The notes below the pieces were generated by a model. It saw nothing but the letters and a program-made list of their open reading frames with translations. It was not told the origin of the DNA and did no database searches. Shown one piece after another: positions 8,346-16,737 of a stretch of 64,000 bases of DNA. Within the stretch, counting starts at the first letter, position 1, and each line of letters opens with the position of its first letter. A program made the translations under genes and the position numbers. The DNA is taken from positions 1,240,001-1,304,000 of the forward strand of contig NZ_AP027731.1 in NCBI RefSeq assembly GCF_030296595.1, in the 5' to 3' direction. Source of the stretch: Naasia aerilata (GTDB taxonomy: Bacteria > Actinomycetota > Actinomycetes > Actinomycetales > Microbacteriaceae).

Positions 8346-9299
8346 TTACCGGTGGGTGCCGCTGGCCGTTACGCGCTGGCCCTGCCAGCCGTTCTTGGCA
8401 CGGCGACGCGCCTCGGTCAGGGCGGGGCGCACGCTCTGCGATGGGGTTACTGCGTGCTGGCGGAAGAGGGCGCCCTCGTACTCCCGCCACAGCCGGATGG
8501 CGGGGGCGTCGATGTCCCCGTCCTGCACGGCATCCGCCATCGCCCCGAGGATGTCCCCGATGGTGGACGAGGGTGCCACCATTCCGTTGCGCTCAGGCGT
8601 GTGGCGCATCGGGTCGTTGTGGAGGAGATATCTCGCTAGCTGGTCTGGCGTCCCGTAGCGCTCACGGACGTACTGCCGGACGGCGAGGGCGTCGTGGCCG
8701 CTCTTGCGCAGACCGTGGACCCACCGGTGTGAGATCTCCTGTCGGAACTCAGTGAGGTCTGGGATTTTCTCGAAAGTGAAGATCACTGGGATGTGAGGGT
8801 TCCACCCTGCCCACTCGCTGTACGTGAAGTCCCAGGCCCGGACCCATCCGCTAACACCATGCTTCTCGCGGAGCTTGGACCAGTCTGCTCCGCTGGTGGT
8901 CTGGGTCCATCCGGCGCTCATGGCTCCCTTCAGCGTCAGGAGCTTGTCTCCTGGCCGGTGGGCGATGTTAAACGTCGCGAAGGCGCTGAAGTGCGCTTCG
9001 CGCACAGCCTGCGCAACAGCGGGGATCAGGTAGCCGTTCAGGCGGGGCGTGCATCGGGGGCAGAAGATCCCACTACCGCACTTCCAGTTGAGACCGCACA
9101 GCCTCAGGTCCTTCCGCGAGGAAATGCCTCTAATGGCTTGGAGAAGTTCTACCGTCGAACGCTGGCGGGAGGGCTTCAGTGCGGAGTCAGTAGAGAGAAT
9201 CCCTTCTTGATCGGACAAGAGAGAAGCGAGCAGGTCCTCTAGGGAAGTCTCGTCGTCCACGAGGGACCCGAACGGTATGATCGGCATCGCGATATCCAT
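8346..9299 (-). CDS. Rep_1-like rolling-circle replication initiator
   Basis: A 317-residue protein. It has a zinc-finger-like cluster CGLNWKCGSGIFCPRC (about 89-104), then FATFNIAHRPGDKL, and VRAWDFTYSEWAGWNPHIPVIF where family members have the metal-binding HUH (usually HPHxH). A later YVRERYG...ARYLLHND segment matches the region with the nicking tyrosine. The order is that of Rep proteins of small actinobacterial rolling-circle plasmids and integrative elements. The HUH is unusual: Asn-Pro-His-Ile-Pro lacks one His. The start codon at 9299 follows a hairpin and palindrome. Confidence 0.75.
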   Translation of the reverse strand: MDIAMPIIPFGSLVDDETSLEDLLASLLSDQEGILSTDSALKPSRQRSTVELLQAIRGISSRKDLRLCGLNWKCGSGIFCPRCTPRLNGYLIPAVAQAVREAHFSAFATFNIAHRPGDKLLTLKGAMSAGWTQTTSGADWSKLREKHGVSGWVRAWDFTYSEWAGWNPHIPVIFTFEKIPDLTEFRQEISHRWVHGLRKSGHDALAVRQYVRERYGTPDQLARYLLHNDPMRHTPERNGMVAPSSTIGDILGAMADAVQDGDIDAPAIRLWREYEGALFRQHAVTPSQSVRPALTEARRRAKNGWQGQRVTASGTHR

Positions 9300-9344
9300 C
9301 CGCGCCGGGCGGTCGAAGGACCGGCGCTGGACGAAGAGTAACCC

Positions 9345-9374
9345 CGCCCCCGTGCTCAGTGCGAGCCGGGGGCG
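9345..9374. repeat. Hairpin upstream of rep
   Basis: CGCCCCCG (9345-9352) pairs with CGGGGGCG (9367-9374). It lies in the leader of rep next to the shared palindrome. It may be a terminator, a translational control hairpin or part of a rolling-circle origin. Confidence 0.4.
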
Positions 9375-9389
9375 TTCCTCATTTGATCA

Positions 9390-9413
9390 GGCATTTTCTT
9401 GAAAATCACCGGG
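9390..9413. promoter_or_regulatory. Shared palindrome upstream of rep
   Basis: GGCATTTTC-TT-GAAAAT followed by CACCGGG. The inverted repeat ATTTTC/GAAAAT is perfect. Nearly the same string with the same flanks occurs at 12231-12253 upstream of int. It may be an operator for the element's repressor. Confidence 0.6.
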
Positions 9414-9465
9414 CAAGAAGATTCGGGATGTCGACGAACAAGATTCGCGCCACTGGGCAGGCGAA

Positions 9466-10020
9466 TCACGCGTCAGGCGGCGCTCCGCCTGGGATGCGCG
9501 CGTTCCCATGAGAGCGCCCTTTGACGTCCTCCATCGGCTGTTCAGCCGCCAGAGCCCTCTCTACCAGCCGCTCACGTCGCCTCCGGAGCCCGTAATCGAT
9601 TCCCAGCGCTAGCGCCGCGACGTACACCGCGCCGACCAGGACAGTTGGCAGAAGCCCGGAGATCGACAGACCCTCGTAAACGCCGTCCCCGTCCCTGTCT
9701 TGCCCAACGCGGAGGTACTCGTAGACCCTGTAGCCGACGACAACGCAAACCCCCGATATCCCCACCACCACGGGCAAGAGCGCGCGGTAGGGGAGAGCGA
9801 CGAGCGACATCGATGCAAGTTTCGCCGCGTCGTGGTCTATGGCAGTCCGCACAAGGGTGCGCGCGGCGCTCTGGTCGCCGCTGATGTCAAGAGCCTTCTT
9901 CAGACGCTCCAAGGAACGCGCCAGACGCGCTCGCCGACCTAGCTGAACAAGTCCAGCGAGTGCACTACCCAGTCCAGCGCTCCCCAAGACGGCGCCGATG
10001 ATGATGCCCCAAGGTTCCAC
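9466..10020 (-). CDS. Putative three-helix membrane protein
   Basis: 184 residues from the GTG at 10020 (VEPWGIIIGAVLG); the frame is open further upstream, but that part looks non-coding. Three hydrophobic segments: about 4-28, 82-105 and 125-148. Between the first and second is a charged helix (RARLARSLERLKKAL) and the tail is very basic (LRRRRERLVERAL). No family is recognised. Small membrane proteins near rep in actinobacterial elements can serve transfer or exclusion; this is only context. Confidence 0.5.
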   Translation of the reverse strand: MEPWGIIIGAVLGSAGLGSALAGLVQLGRRARLARSLERLKKALDISGDQSAARTLVRTAIDHDAAKLASMSLVALPYRALLPVVVGISGVCVVVGYRVYEYLRVGQDRDGDGVYEGLSISGLLPTVLVGAVYVAALALGIDYGLRRRRERLVERALAAEQPMEDVKGRSHGNARIPGGAPPDA

Positions 10021-10334
10021 TGCTTCACCATATGCGCGGACATCCCTGTCGATCAGAGATAAGCGGGAGCCTCGACACCTCGGCGCCCACCGAGATGTCA
10101 GCACCGTGAACGCTTCCAGCGGCGTCACTGCAAGTTGCGGCGTGGCCGCACAGGCGTCACCTAAGTTTTGGTGAGGCACAACCCGCGCGGTCGCCAGCAC
10201 CGGTGCGGAGTGGGAGGGACCAGGCGAGCGCAGGAAGCTGAACCGGGTTCAGTGGATCCGGCGCCGAAATCCGGCGGACGGCTCGCGATGCCTTGGCCCG
10301 AGACTGGAGCCTCAGAGGGGCGTGCAGGGGCCGC
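10021..10334. other. Non-coding gap in element
   Basis: 314 bases between the excisionase-like gene and the membrane protein start. I see no convincing reading frame, tRNA or strong hairpin. It probably holds the promoter of the membrane protein. Confidence 0.4.
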
Positions 10335-10613
10335 TCAGCGGGTGTGCGGGGCGCTGAGGGCGCGGCCCAGCCTGTCGAGCGAGGCGGCGTCAATTCGAAT
10401 CAGCCGGGGGCCGACGCGGCGGGCGTCGAGATCCCCGCTGGCGATCCATCGGCGGATGGTCTTGGTCGAGACCGCGAGGCGGTTGGCGGCGTCCTGGACG
10501 CTCACGAAGGTGCGGGGGCCGGGCGAGGAGTGGGCATGGTGTCGGCGGTCTTCCGGAGGGAGGCGCGTCGGTGCGCGTCGGGTGACGCCCCGCACCATTT
10601 CCCACCGGTCCAC
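10335..10613 (-). CDS. Excisionase-like MerR-type HTH protein
   Basis: Up to 92 residues. The core is VSVQDAANRLAVSTKTIRRW followed by IASGDLDARRVGPRLIRID, the winged-helix layout of small excisionases (HTH_17/Xis class) of actinobacterial integrative elements. The N-terminal 30 residues are low-complexity, and the true start may lie later. It sits between rep and int, in the usual place for a recombination directionality factor; it should bend the att arms and favour excision. Confidence 0.75.
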   Translation of the reverse strand: MDRWEMVRGVTRRAPTRLPPEDRRHHAHSSPGPRTFVSVQDAANRLAVSTKTIRRWIASGDLDARRVGPRLIRIDAASLDRLGRALSAPHTR

Positions 10614-10725
10614 CGACGGCCCCCGGGAGGGCTGGTCAGCCGGGCTTGCCTCCGGGCTCGTGAGACCCAGACAGCACCGGAGTGACCCGGCGCGGCCAGC
10701 CTAGGCCACTCGTGTCCGTTCGGGG

Positions 10726-10920
10726 TCAGCGGACGTAGTAGGCGATGACCGAGGAGGTGCGAGAAAGGTGGATCGCATAGTGGTGATTGGGCTGGTTGAA
10801 CCGGAGCCAGCCGCCCCCAGCGTCGATGAGCTTCTCGGCCTCCGCCTCGACCCAACTCACGTCGCCCGAGACCACTTCGATCTCCACTCCGTCGATCCAG
10901 ACCTTGTTGTAGTCATGCAT
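10726..10920 (-). CDS. Small hypothetical protein
   Basis: A 64-residue protein (MHDYNKVWIDGVEIEVVSGD..., ending SSVIAYYVR). Alternating hydrophobic residues suggest a small beta sheet with one helix. No family is recognised. It directly follows int on the same strand with a 30-bp gap, so it may be co-transcribed. Confidence 0.55.
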   Translation of the reverse strand: MHDYNKVWIDGVEIEVVSGDVSWVEAEAEKLIDAGGGWLRFNQPNHHYAIHLSRTSSVIAYYVR

Positions 10921-10950
10921 GCCCAGAGGCTACCGGGCGGGGTCACGGGC

Positions 10951-12134
10951 CTAAACCGAGGTCCCGGTCTTCGGCGTGAGCCGGACCACCTGGGCGACCT
11001 TCGGAAGCTCGGGCATCTTGTCGGCAAGCTGGGCGGCGCGGTCGGTGACCTTGCGCACGTAATGGCGCTCGGTCACTGCGCTGTCGGAGTGCCCGAGGAA
11101 GTCGCGCGCTTCGATCAGATTGCCGCCCGCCGTCCCCATGAGGTGCGATCCTCCGAAGCTCCTGAGGTCCTGCTCACGCACCACCCCGCGCACCCCGGCA
11201 ACGTCGCGGGCGGCGTTCCAGGTCTTGTTGAAGTCGGAGTCGTGGATGAACTCCGAAACGCCCTTCGGCGCGAACAGGAGGGAGTCCGGGAACGCCCCGA
11301 CGTGCTCCGCAAGGTGGGCGTCCACTTGCTCAGTCAGCCTCGCGGCAAGGGTCTGCCTGCGGATTCCGCGCTCGGACTTCGGGGGCCGACGATCCAGCCC
11401 TCGCCCTGCACGTACTGGGCCTGGCGCGTCACGTCGACGACGTACCGGCCATCCACGAGGTGCAGGTCCCGACGGCGGAGCCCACGCCACTCGGAGAGCC
11501 GCAGACCGCCGTAGGCGGCGATGAGGACTGCCAGCTTGTAGCGGTCTTCGATCTGCTCGTGGAGGATCGCCAGTTCCTCCAGGGTCGGGGGCCGGAACTT
11601 CTTCCCGGCACTGGACTTGGTGAGCTTGGCCGGGACGGGGACGGTCTCCAAGATCCCGTCTTCCACGGCGGTCGTGAGGATCGCCCGGAGGAGTCGTGCC
11701 TCCGCCGCCGCCGCTGTCTTCCCGGCCTTCATGCGGGAGGCGTGCCAGGTCCGCACTCGTGCGGGGGTGATGGCCTGGAGCTTGTCCTCTGCGAACTCGG
11801 AGAGCCCCTTCTCGATCTGGCGCCGGTACTCGGTCGAAGTCTTCGGTCGGAGCGGGACTCCGGCGTTGCTGGTGCGCTGTGCGACCCACGTCTCGGCGTA
11901 GCTCTTGAAGGTCTCAGCCCTCGTTGCCTTGGGTGACTTCCACTTCCCGCGCTCGATGTCAGAGCGGATGCCGGAGAGCCAAGCGCGGGCATCGGTGCGC
12001 GACGAGTACGTCATCGGGGCGTTGTAGACCACCCCGTCGGGACCGAGATAGCTGGCGTGCACCCGCCCAGAGCGGAGGGGACGGATGCGCCCCCAGTCCT
12101 CGCGGTTGGCCTTGTACTTGCGGGTCGTGGTCAT
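10951..12134 (-). CDS. int: Tyrosine site-specific integrase (frame broken)
   Basis: About 394 residues after repair. It has an N-terminal arm-binding part (MTTTRKYKANREDWG), a SAM-like core-binding domain (YRRQIEKGLSEFAEDKLQAI), and a catalytic domain with Arg in YGGLRLSEWRG, Lys in PPKSERG, Arg in REQDLRSFGGSH and the tail LGHSDSAVTERHYVR containing His and the nucleophilic Tyr. The usual His of HxxR is Gln here. The frame breaks in the G-run at 11381-11385. The gene ends the element next to attR, and the start ATG (12134) lies by the right arm sites, so the integrase may repress itself. Confidence 0.88.
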
Positions 12135-12152
12135 GGTCCCGGCCTCTCGTGG

Positions 12153-12177
12153 ATTGCACGTGCAATCTGTGTGCAAT
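12153..12177. promoter_or_regulatory. Right integrase arm-site candidates
   Basis: ATTGCAC at 12153-12159 abuts GTGCAAT at 12160-12166, making a perfect 14-bp palindrome; a third copy follows at 12171-12177, 11 bp from the second. The left end (3476-3493) has the same pair and spacing. The sites lie just upstream of int. Confidence 0.6.
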
Positions 12178-12230
12178 CCGTTCTGTCCTGCTCTGTCCAG
12201 CCTAGTCCCCAACTTCAGACAGCAAACCGG

Positions 12231-12253
12231 GGCATTTTCGCGAAAACACCGGG
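12231..12253. promoter_or_regulatory. Shared palindrome upstream of int
   Basis: GGCATTTTC-GC-GAAAAC then ACCGGG. It matches the site at 9390-9413 upstream of rep apart from the two central bases and a one-base change. It lies about 97 bp upstream of the int start. Confidence 0.6.
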
Positions 12254-12304
12254 TGTAGCGGGGGCTCGGTCGGCCCTGGCAATTCAGCGTAGCGGCGGCG
12301 GGTG

Positions 12305-12357
12305 TCTGACTACGGATCAGAAGGTTGGGGGTTCGAGTCCCTCCGGGCGCGCAGAAA
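12305..12357. repeat. attR core (53-bp direct repeat)
   Basis: An exact copy of 3365-3417. It is a remnant 3' part of tRNA-Arg without acceptor 5' strand or D-arm, so it is not a tRNA gene. Confidence 0.92.
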
Positions 12358-12398
12358 GCAAGAAGGGTGTCACCGAAAGGTGTCGCCCTTCTTGCTTT
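12356..12398. terminator. Probable ancestral tRNA-Arg terminator
   Basis: A long hairpin: AAGCAAGAAGGG pairs with CCCTTCTTGCTT around a GAAA-type loop. It directly follows attR. Before integration it would have ended the tRNA-Arg transcript. It now probably serves the minus-strand Fe-alcohol dehydrogenase (stop 12447). Confidence 0.7.
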
Positions 12399-12446
12399 GT
12401 GGGCGTTCGCGAGGATCGAGAAGCCTCTCGCAGGGTGGGCCGTGGT

Positions 12447-13679
12447 TCAGGCAGCTCCGCGCTCGCTCAGACGGCCGGCGTGCGCCCTCCGCAGGATGCC
12501 GAGCAGCAGGTCTCGAGTCGCTGGAGCGGGCGAGGTAGCTGTGAGCCGTGTCGAGCGCAGCGCCAGGTCGGCGATCGCCGGAAGCTGCTCCTCCGTGATT
12601 CCGAGCTCCGCAAGGCTGGCGGGCAGCCCGATGGACCGGTTGAGCCGGATGAGAGCGGCGATGGAGTCCGATGCCCTCGTCGCGGGGCTCGTGGCGCCGG
12701 ATCCGAGCACCGCACCTATTGCGGCGAGGCGCTCTTCGAGATCCGCGCTGCCACGGCATCCTTCGAGCACGTACGGAAGGAGCAGCCCGGTGCCGAGCCC
12801 GTGCGGGCTCCCCGTCAGCGCGCCGATGGGGTATTGGAGAGCGTGCGACAGATGGGTGCCGGTGGGACCGAACGCGATCCCGCCGAGGAGGCTCGCGAAG
12901 GCGACTTCCTCGTGGGCCCGCCGATGTGAGGCGTCGGCGACCGAGACGGGAAGCCACCACCCCAGCTTCTGGATTCCCTGGAGTGCGAGGATCTCCGCGA
13001 ACGCGTTCCGGCCCGTGGAGACGGGCAGAGTCGAGTCCCACCGCAGGTCGAGCGGTGCCGCGGTGTACGACTCCACGAGGTGCACCAGCGCGTCGATGCC
13101 GGAGTGCGCGGTCAGGCCTGCAGGAGCGCCGAGCGTGAACTCCGGATCGACGACGGCCGCGGCAGGGACGAGATAGGGGCTTGAGATGCCCACTTTGAGG
13201 TGGTGCTCAGCGTCGGACACCACGGCGACGGGCGTCACCTCTGACCCGGTCCCGGCTGTCGTCGGCACGGCGACGATGGGGACTGAGGGGCCTGGCACCG
13301 CGTTCTCTCCGTAGTAGGCAGAGAGCGGGCCGCCATGGGTGACGAGCAGGGCCACTGCTTTGGCGGCGTCGATGGCACTTCCGCCCCCGACCGCGAGGAT
13401 CACATCCGGAGCGTATGCCCGCGCTCGCCGCGCCCCTGCAGCGAGCGACGCAGCCGGCAACTCCGGCTCGACGTCGCTGAACACCTCCACCAGGAGCCCT
13501 GCGGCCTCGATCCCGGCGAGGACTCTGTCGAGGATCGCCGTCTTCAGGAGGAACGGATCGACGATCGCGAGCACCCGCACGCCGTGCAGCGCAAGAAGCT
13601 CTGGAAGCTGTTCGCGGCTGCCGTAGCCGAAGTGGACTCGCGCCGGCAGGCGCAGGGTGCCGGTGATCGGCTGTGTCAT
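12447..13679 (-). CDS. Iron-containing (group III) alcohol dehydrogenase
   Basis: 410 residues from ATG 13679 (MTQPITGTLRLPARV). The Fe-ADH fold is clear: the NAD-binding motif AVGGGSAIDAAKAVA and PTTAGTGSE, and metal ligands in SGIDALVHLVESY, LSHALQYPIG and SPHGLGTG. The family oxidises alcohols, lactaldehyde, glycerol or hydroxy acids with NAD(P). It is last in a minus-strand run of four (SMP-30, DenD, hydroxyacyl-CoA dehydrogenase, this gene), so it may oxidise a C4 sugar alcohol or hydroxy acid. The substrate is inferred from context only. Confidence 0.85.
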   Translation of the reverse strand: MTQPITGTLRLPARVHFGYGSREQLPELLALHGVRVLAIVDPFLLKTAILDRVLAGIEAAGLLVEVFSDVEPELPAASLAAGARRARAYAPDVILAVGGGSAIDAAKAVALLVTHGGPLSAYYGENAVPGPSVPIVAVPTTAGTGSEVTPVAVVSDAEHHLKVGISSPYLVPAAAVVDPEFTLGAPAGLTAHSGIDALVHLVESYTAAPLDLRWDSTLPVSTGRNAFAEILALQGIQKLGWWLPVSVADASHRRAHEEVAFASLLGGIAFGPTGTHLSHALQYPIGALTGSPHGLGTGLLLPYVLEGCRGSADLEERLAAIGAVLGSGATSPATRASDSIAALIRLNRSIGLPASLAELGITEEQLPAIADLALRSTRLTATSPAPATRDLLLGILRRAHAGRLSERGAA

Positions 13680-13773
13680 GTCTCTCCCATTTGCCCTCGG
13701 CGGCAGCTGTCCGTCCCGGCGGGCGGATAGGTCACGGCGCCTCTCGTTCACCGCCGAACGGCGGCGCGGTGGC

Positions 13774-14727
13774 CTAGAGACCGGGCGGGGGCCCGAGCTC
13801 GTTGCGCAGCGCCGACAGCGCGACATAGGCCCGGTTCCGGTACGCGACGAGGTCCTCTGCGTCTGCTGCATCGATATCGAGGAAGCCTCCGCCGGACTTG
13901 AGCCCGAGCCGGCCGTCGGCGACCATCGCGGCGAGGGTGGCCGGCGGTTCGAGCCGCTCGCCGTACTCGGCTGCCAGCGAGGCGTACGACGCAAGGTAGA
14001 CGTCGAGCCCGGCCATGTCGCCGATCGCGAAGGGGCCGAACAGCGCAAGCCGGAAGCCGAAGGCGTTGGAGACGACCTCGTCCACCTGTGCGGGCGTGGC
14101 GAGCCCCTCGTCGACCACTCGGACGGCTTCCTTGTAGAGCGCGAACTGCAGCCGGTTGGCCACGAAGCCCGGGGCGTCGGCCACGCGCACCGGCGTCTTG
14201 CCCGCACGCCGGAGCAGCTCCTCGGTCGCGTCGACGGCGGCGGCGGTCGTCGCGGCGGTCGGGATGAGCTCCACAGCGGGAACGAACGGCGCCGGGTTCA
14301 TCCAGTGCACGCCGAGGAACCGCTGCGGTCGCACCACCGACTGCGCCAGCTCGCGGATCGGGATGGCGGAGGTGTTGCTGCCGATGATGGCGTCCGGCGA
14401 CGCGGCCCCGGAGACGCGGGCGAGGGTCGCGAGCTTGATGGCGCGGCTCTCCGGCACAGCCTCGGTGATGTACTGGGCGTCGGCCACAGCCTCTTCGATC
14501 GAGTCCGACGGCTGCAGGCGCTCACGGAGGATACCGGTGGAGCCTGCGGCGAACAGGCCGTCGCGTTCGAACCGCTCGCTCTCGGCCACCAGGCGCTCGA
14601 AGGCGGCGTGGGCCACCTCTCCACTGACATCGGCCAGGCGCACCGTCGCCCCGCCGAGGGCGAGCACCTGGGCGATGCCTCCGCCCATGTACCCGGAGCC
14701 GATCGCAGCGATGCGCGTGATGCTCAT
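13774..14727 (-). CDS. 3-hydroxyacyl-CoA dehydrogenase family protein
   Basis: 317 residues. An N-terminal Rossmann domain (AAIGSGYMGGGIAQVLALGG), then SNTSAIPI, the catalytic-His region LGVHWMNPAPF, and the helical C-terminal domain (FVANRLQFALYKEAV). The family covers 3-hydroxybutyryl-CoA dehydrogenase but also L-gulonate and carnitine dehydrogenases, so the substrate may be a free hydroxy acid. ATG 14727 overlaps the DenD stop by ATGA, showing coupling to a sugar-acid gene. Confidence 0.85.
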   Translation of the reverse strand: MSITRIAAIGSGYMGGGIAQVLALGGATVRLADVSGEVAHAAFERLVAESERFERDGLFAAGSTGILRERLQPSDSIEEAVADAQYITEAVPESRAIKLATLARVSGAASPDAIIGSNTSAIPIRELAQSVVRPQRFLGVHWMNPAPFVPAVELIPTAATTAAAVDATEELLRRAGKTPVRVADAPGFVANRLQFALYKEAVRVVDEGLATPAQVDEVVSNAFGFRLALFGPFAIGDMAGLDVYLASYASLAAEYGERLEPPATLAAMVADGRLGLKSGGGFLDIDAADAEDLVAYRNRAYVALSALRNELGPPPGL

Positions 14728-15694
14728 GCGAGTCCTTCCTGGTACTGCCGGATGATCGAATCGAAATCGGGATCGCTGTCGAGGCCCAGCGCTCGCGCTC
14801 GGGTGGACGCGAAGCGCGCGGGCCAGCTGGTGACGATCCGCGCGATGGCGTCGTCGGGCTCCCAGCCCACGAGCCCGGCCACGTCCGGGCCGGCTACCCG
14901 GGAGAGCGACTCGACGATCTCGCCGACCGATACGGTGAGCGCGGGCAGCGTCAGGGCGGTGTGCGGTCCCCACTCCTCGTCGGTCGCCGACGCCGCCAGG
15001 ATCAGCCCGTCGATGGTCCGTGCAGGGGAGGTCACGGCCACGAGCGTCTCCGGCGGCACCGGGGCGTTGCTCGGGTGGCCTGCGAGCGGCTCCCGGACGA
15101 TCCCCGACAGGAAACTGGACGCGGCGGCGTTCGGGACACCAGGACGGACCGTCACGGTCATCAGTCGGACGCTTCGAGCGGGCACGAGCCCGCGTCGGGC
15201 GAAGTCGGCGACGAGCTGCTCGCCGATGAACTTCTGGGTCCCGTAGCTCGATTGCGGCGTCGGCAGGGTGTCGTCGGCGATGACGTCCGGAAGGGGTTCT
15301 CGGGAGTGCTCCCGAAGACCGCGAGGGAGCTCGCGAACACGAGGCGCGGCGGCTGCGGCAGCCGGCGACAGGCGTTGAGCAGGTCCAGGGTCGTCGCGAG
15401 GTTGACGCGCATGCCCAGGTCGAAGTCACGCTCCGCCTCACTCGACACCACCGCCGCGAGGTGGAAGACCAGGTCGATGTCCTCGAGCGCGCCGGGGAGG
15501 TGGTCGGCGGCGTCGCCCACCACCGAGCGGATACGTGGGTCGGCGAGGAGGTCTGGCTGGGCCGGCATACGGTCGAGCAGCACGACGCGGTCGACCGCGG
15601 AGGCTCCGGGGACGGCCGGCAGGCCCGTCTCGAGAAGCGTGCGGGCGAGGCGGTCGCCCAGGAAGCCGGCGCCGCCGGTGATGAGGACCCTCAT
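14724..15694 (-). CDS. denD: DenD-like D-erythronate dehydrogenase (frame broken)
   Basis: About 323 residues when joined. It is an extended SDR/NAD-epimerase-type protein: MRVLITGGAGFLGDRLAR with GxxGxxG, FHLAAVVSSEAE, FASSLAVFGS, and in the repaired frame the YxxxK motif (SYGTQK). The C-terminal RLMTVTVRPG and AASSFLSGIVREP are typical of DenD, which oxidises D-erythronate to 2-oxo-tetronate. The frame breaks in GGGG at 15293-15296. It overlaps both neighbours by ATGA, so the four minus-strand genes form one operon. Confidence 0.85.
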
Positions 15695-16625
15695 CGGCTC
15701 AGCGCCTTCTCGGCCATCGTGCGCACCGGAGGTGGAGGGCCGACACGGGTCTCCAGAGTGCGCACGGTCGTCGACATGCAGACGAAGAGCGTGCGCCAGT
15801 CCTCGCCGCCCCACACCAGGTTGGCCGGCGTCTCCGGTGTCTCCACGACGCCGAGGAGCTCGCCGTCCGGGCTGAGCACCCAGATGCCGCCACGAGCGGT
15901 GACCCAGACGTTCCCGCGCTCGTCGCAACGCATGCCGTCCGGGTTGCCGCGCCCCGGCACGGCCGTGTCGCCCATCCCGGTCGCCAGGGTGCGCGGCCGG
16001 CTGAGCGTCCCGTCCGGGGCGACGTCGAAAGCCCGGACTCCGTCGAGGTCATCGACGTAGAGCACGGACTCGTCGGGGGAGAAGCACAGGCCGTTGGGCT
16101 GGTTGAACTCCGCGCGATCCACGACGAGGCGGGTCTCTCCGCCGCCCGCGGGCACGAGGAAGACGCCCTGAAACCCGAGCTCGAGGGGGCGATGGACGCC
16201 GACGACGTGATCCCAGCGGCCATAGTCGGGGTCGGAGAAGTACACCGTGCCGTCCGAGCGTGCCACCACGTCGTTGGGGCTGTTGAGGTAGGTGCCCTGG
16301 AAGTGGAACGCGACGACTTCCTGCCGCCCGTCCCGGAACTCCTCCGGACCGAGCTGGTGACGTGCTCGCACACGAGGAGCCTGCCGTCCGGTCCGAGGGC
16401 CATGCCGTTGCCGATGCGGTTGGGGTGCGCGATCAGACGGGCGCCGTCCCGCGCAGTCCACCGCCAGCGGGAGTCGCCCTGGATGTCACTGAACAGGAGG
16501 GAGCGCTCTTGGGGGTTCCAGACCGGTCCCTCCGTGAAGCGGAAGCCGGAGGCCACGACCTCGAACTCGACCCCTGGATCCAGGAGGTCGGCGAGGGCGG
16601 TCGTGCCGTGGAGGATGCTCACCAT
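15691..16625 (-). CDS. SMP-30/gluconolactonase family protein (frame broken)
   Basis: About 311 residues: a six-bladed beta-propeller lactonase. Motifs are FTEGPVWNPQE (metal-binding Glu), NGMALGPDG, then after the break NSPNDVVARSDGTVYFSDPDYG, FNQPNGLCFSPDE and GNPDGMRCDERGN (ligand Asn/Asp). It likely opens a sugar-acid lactone to feed the tetronate dehydrogenases downstream. The shift lies near 16349. It is first in the minus-strand operon, divergent from the FAH gene across a promoter with repeated ATTCGAAT-like motifs. Confidence 0.85.
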
Positions 16626-16638
16626 GCCTGGAGCGTAC

Positions 16639-16686
16639 TATGCAAATCGCGGAAGGTTTCGAATGTCGTTGACGATTCGAATCTGA
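16639..16686. promoter_or_regulatory. ATTCGAAT-type operator cluster between SMP-30 and FAH genes
   Basis: Three related sites: TATGCAAATCGC (from about 16639), TTTCGAATGTCG (from about 16657) and GATTCGAATCTG (from about 16674). They fill the divergent promoter region and match sites at 24.65, 26.97 and 27.79 kb. Confidence 0.6.
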
Positions 16687-16737
16687 GCACCTAGGGTCTG
16701 TCTAGTCTTCTTTTCCGCAACGACGCAGGGAAACCAC

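Larger units (their letters stand above)
3365..12357. mobile_element. Integrated rolling-circle/AICE-like element in tRNA-Arg
   Basis: An element of 8,940 bp (one att copy included) bounded by 53-bp identical direct repeats that cover the 3' part of tRNA-Arg from the anticodon arm onward. It holds, left to right: a small zinc-ribbon gene, a Xre/ImmA-IrrE peptidase and DUF4411 pair, a lipoprotein, four unknown genes, a Rep_1-like initiator, a membrane protein, an excisionase-like HTH protein, a small unknown and a tyrosine integrase beside attR. Rep plus Xis plus Int recalls actinomycete integrative elements of the pSAM2/SLP1 type. No relaxase or FtsK-like transfer gene is seen, so it is probably mobilisable or passive rather than self-conjugative. 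Confidence 0.88.

Noticed and set aside
9466..10200. Longer 244-residue form of the membrane protein
   Set aside because: The first 60 residues have no protein-like character; the GTG at 10020 starts directly before the first membrane segment.
12302..12357. Second tRNA-Arg copy
   Set aside because: Only the 3' part (anticodon arm to acceptor 3' strand) is present; this is attR.
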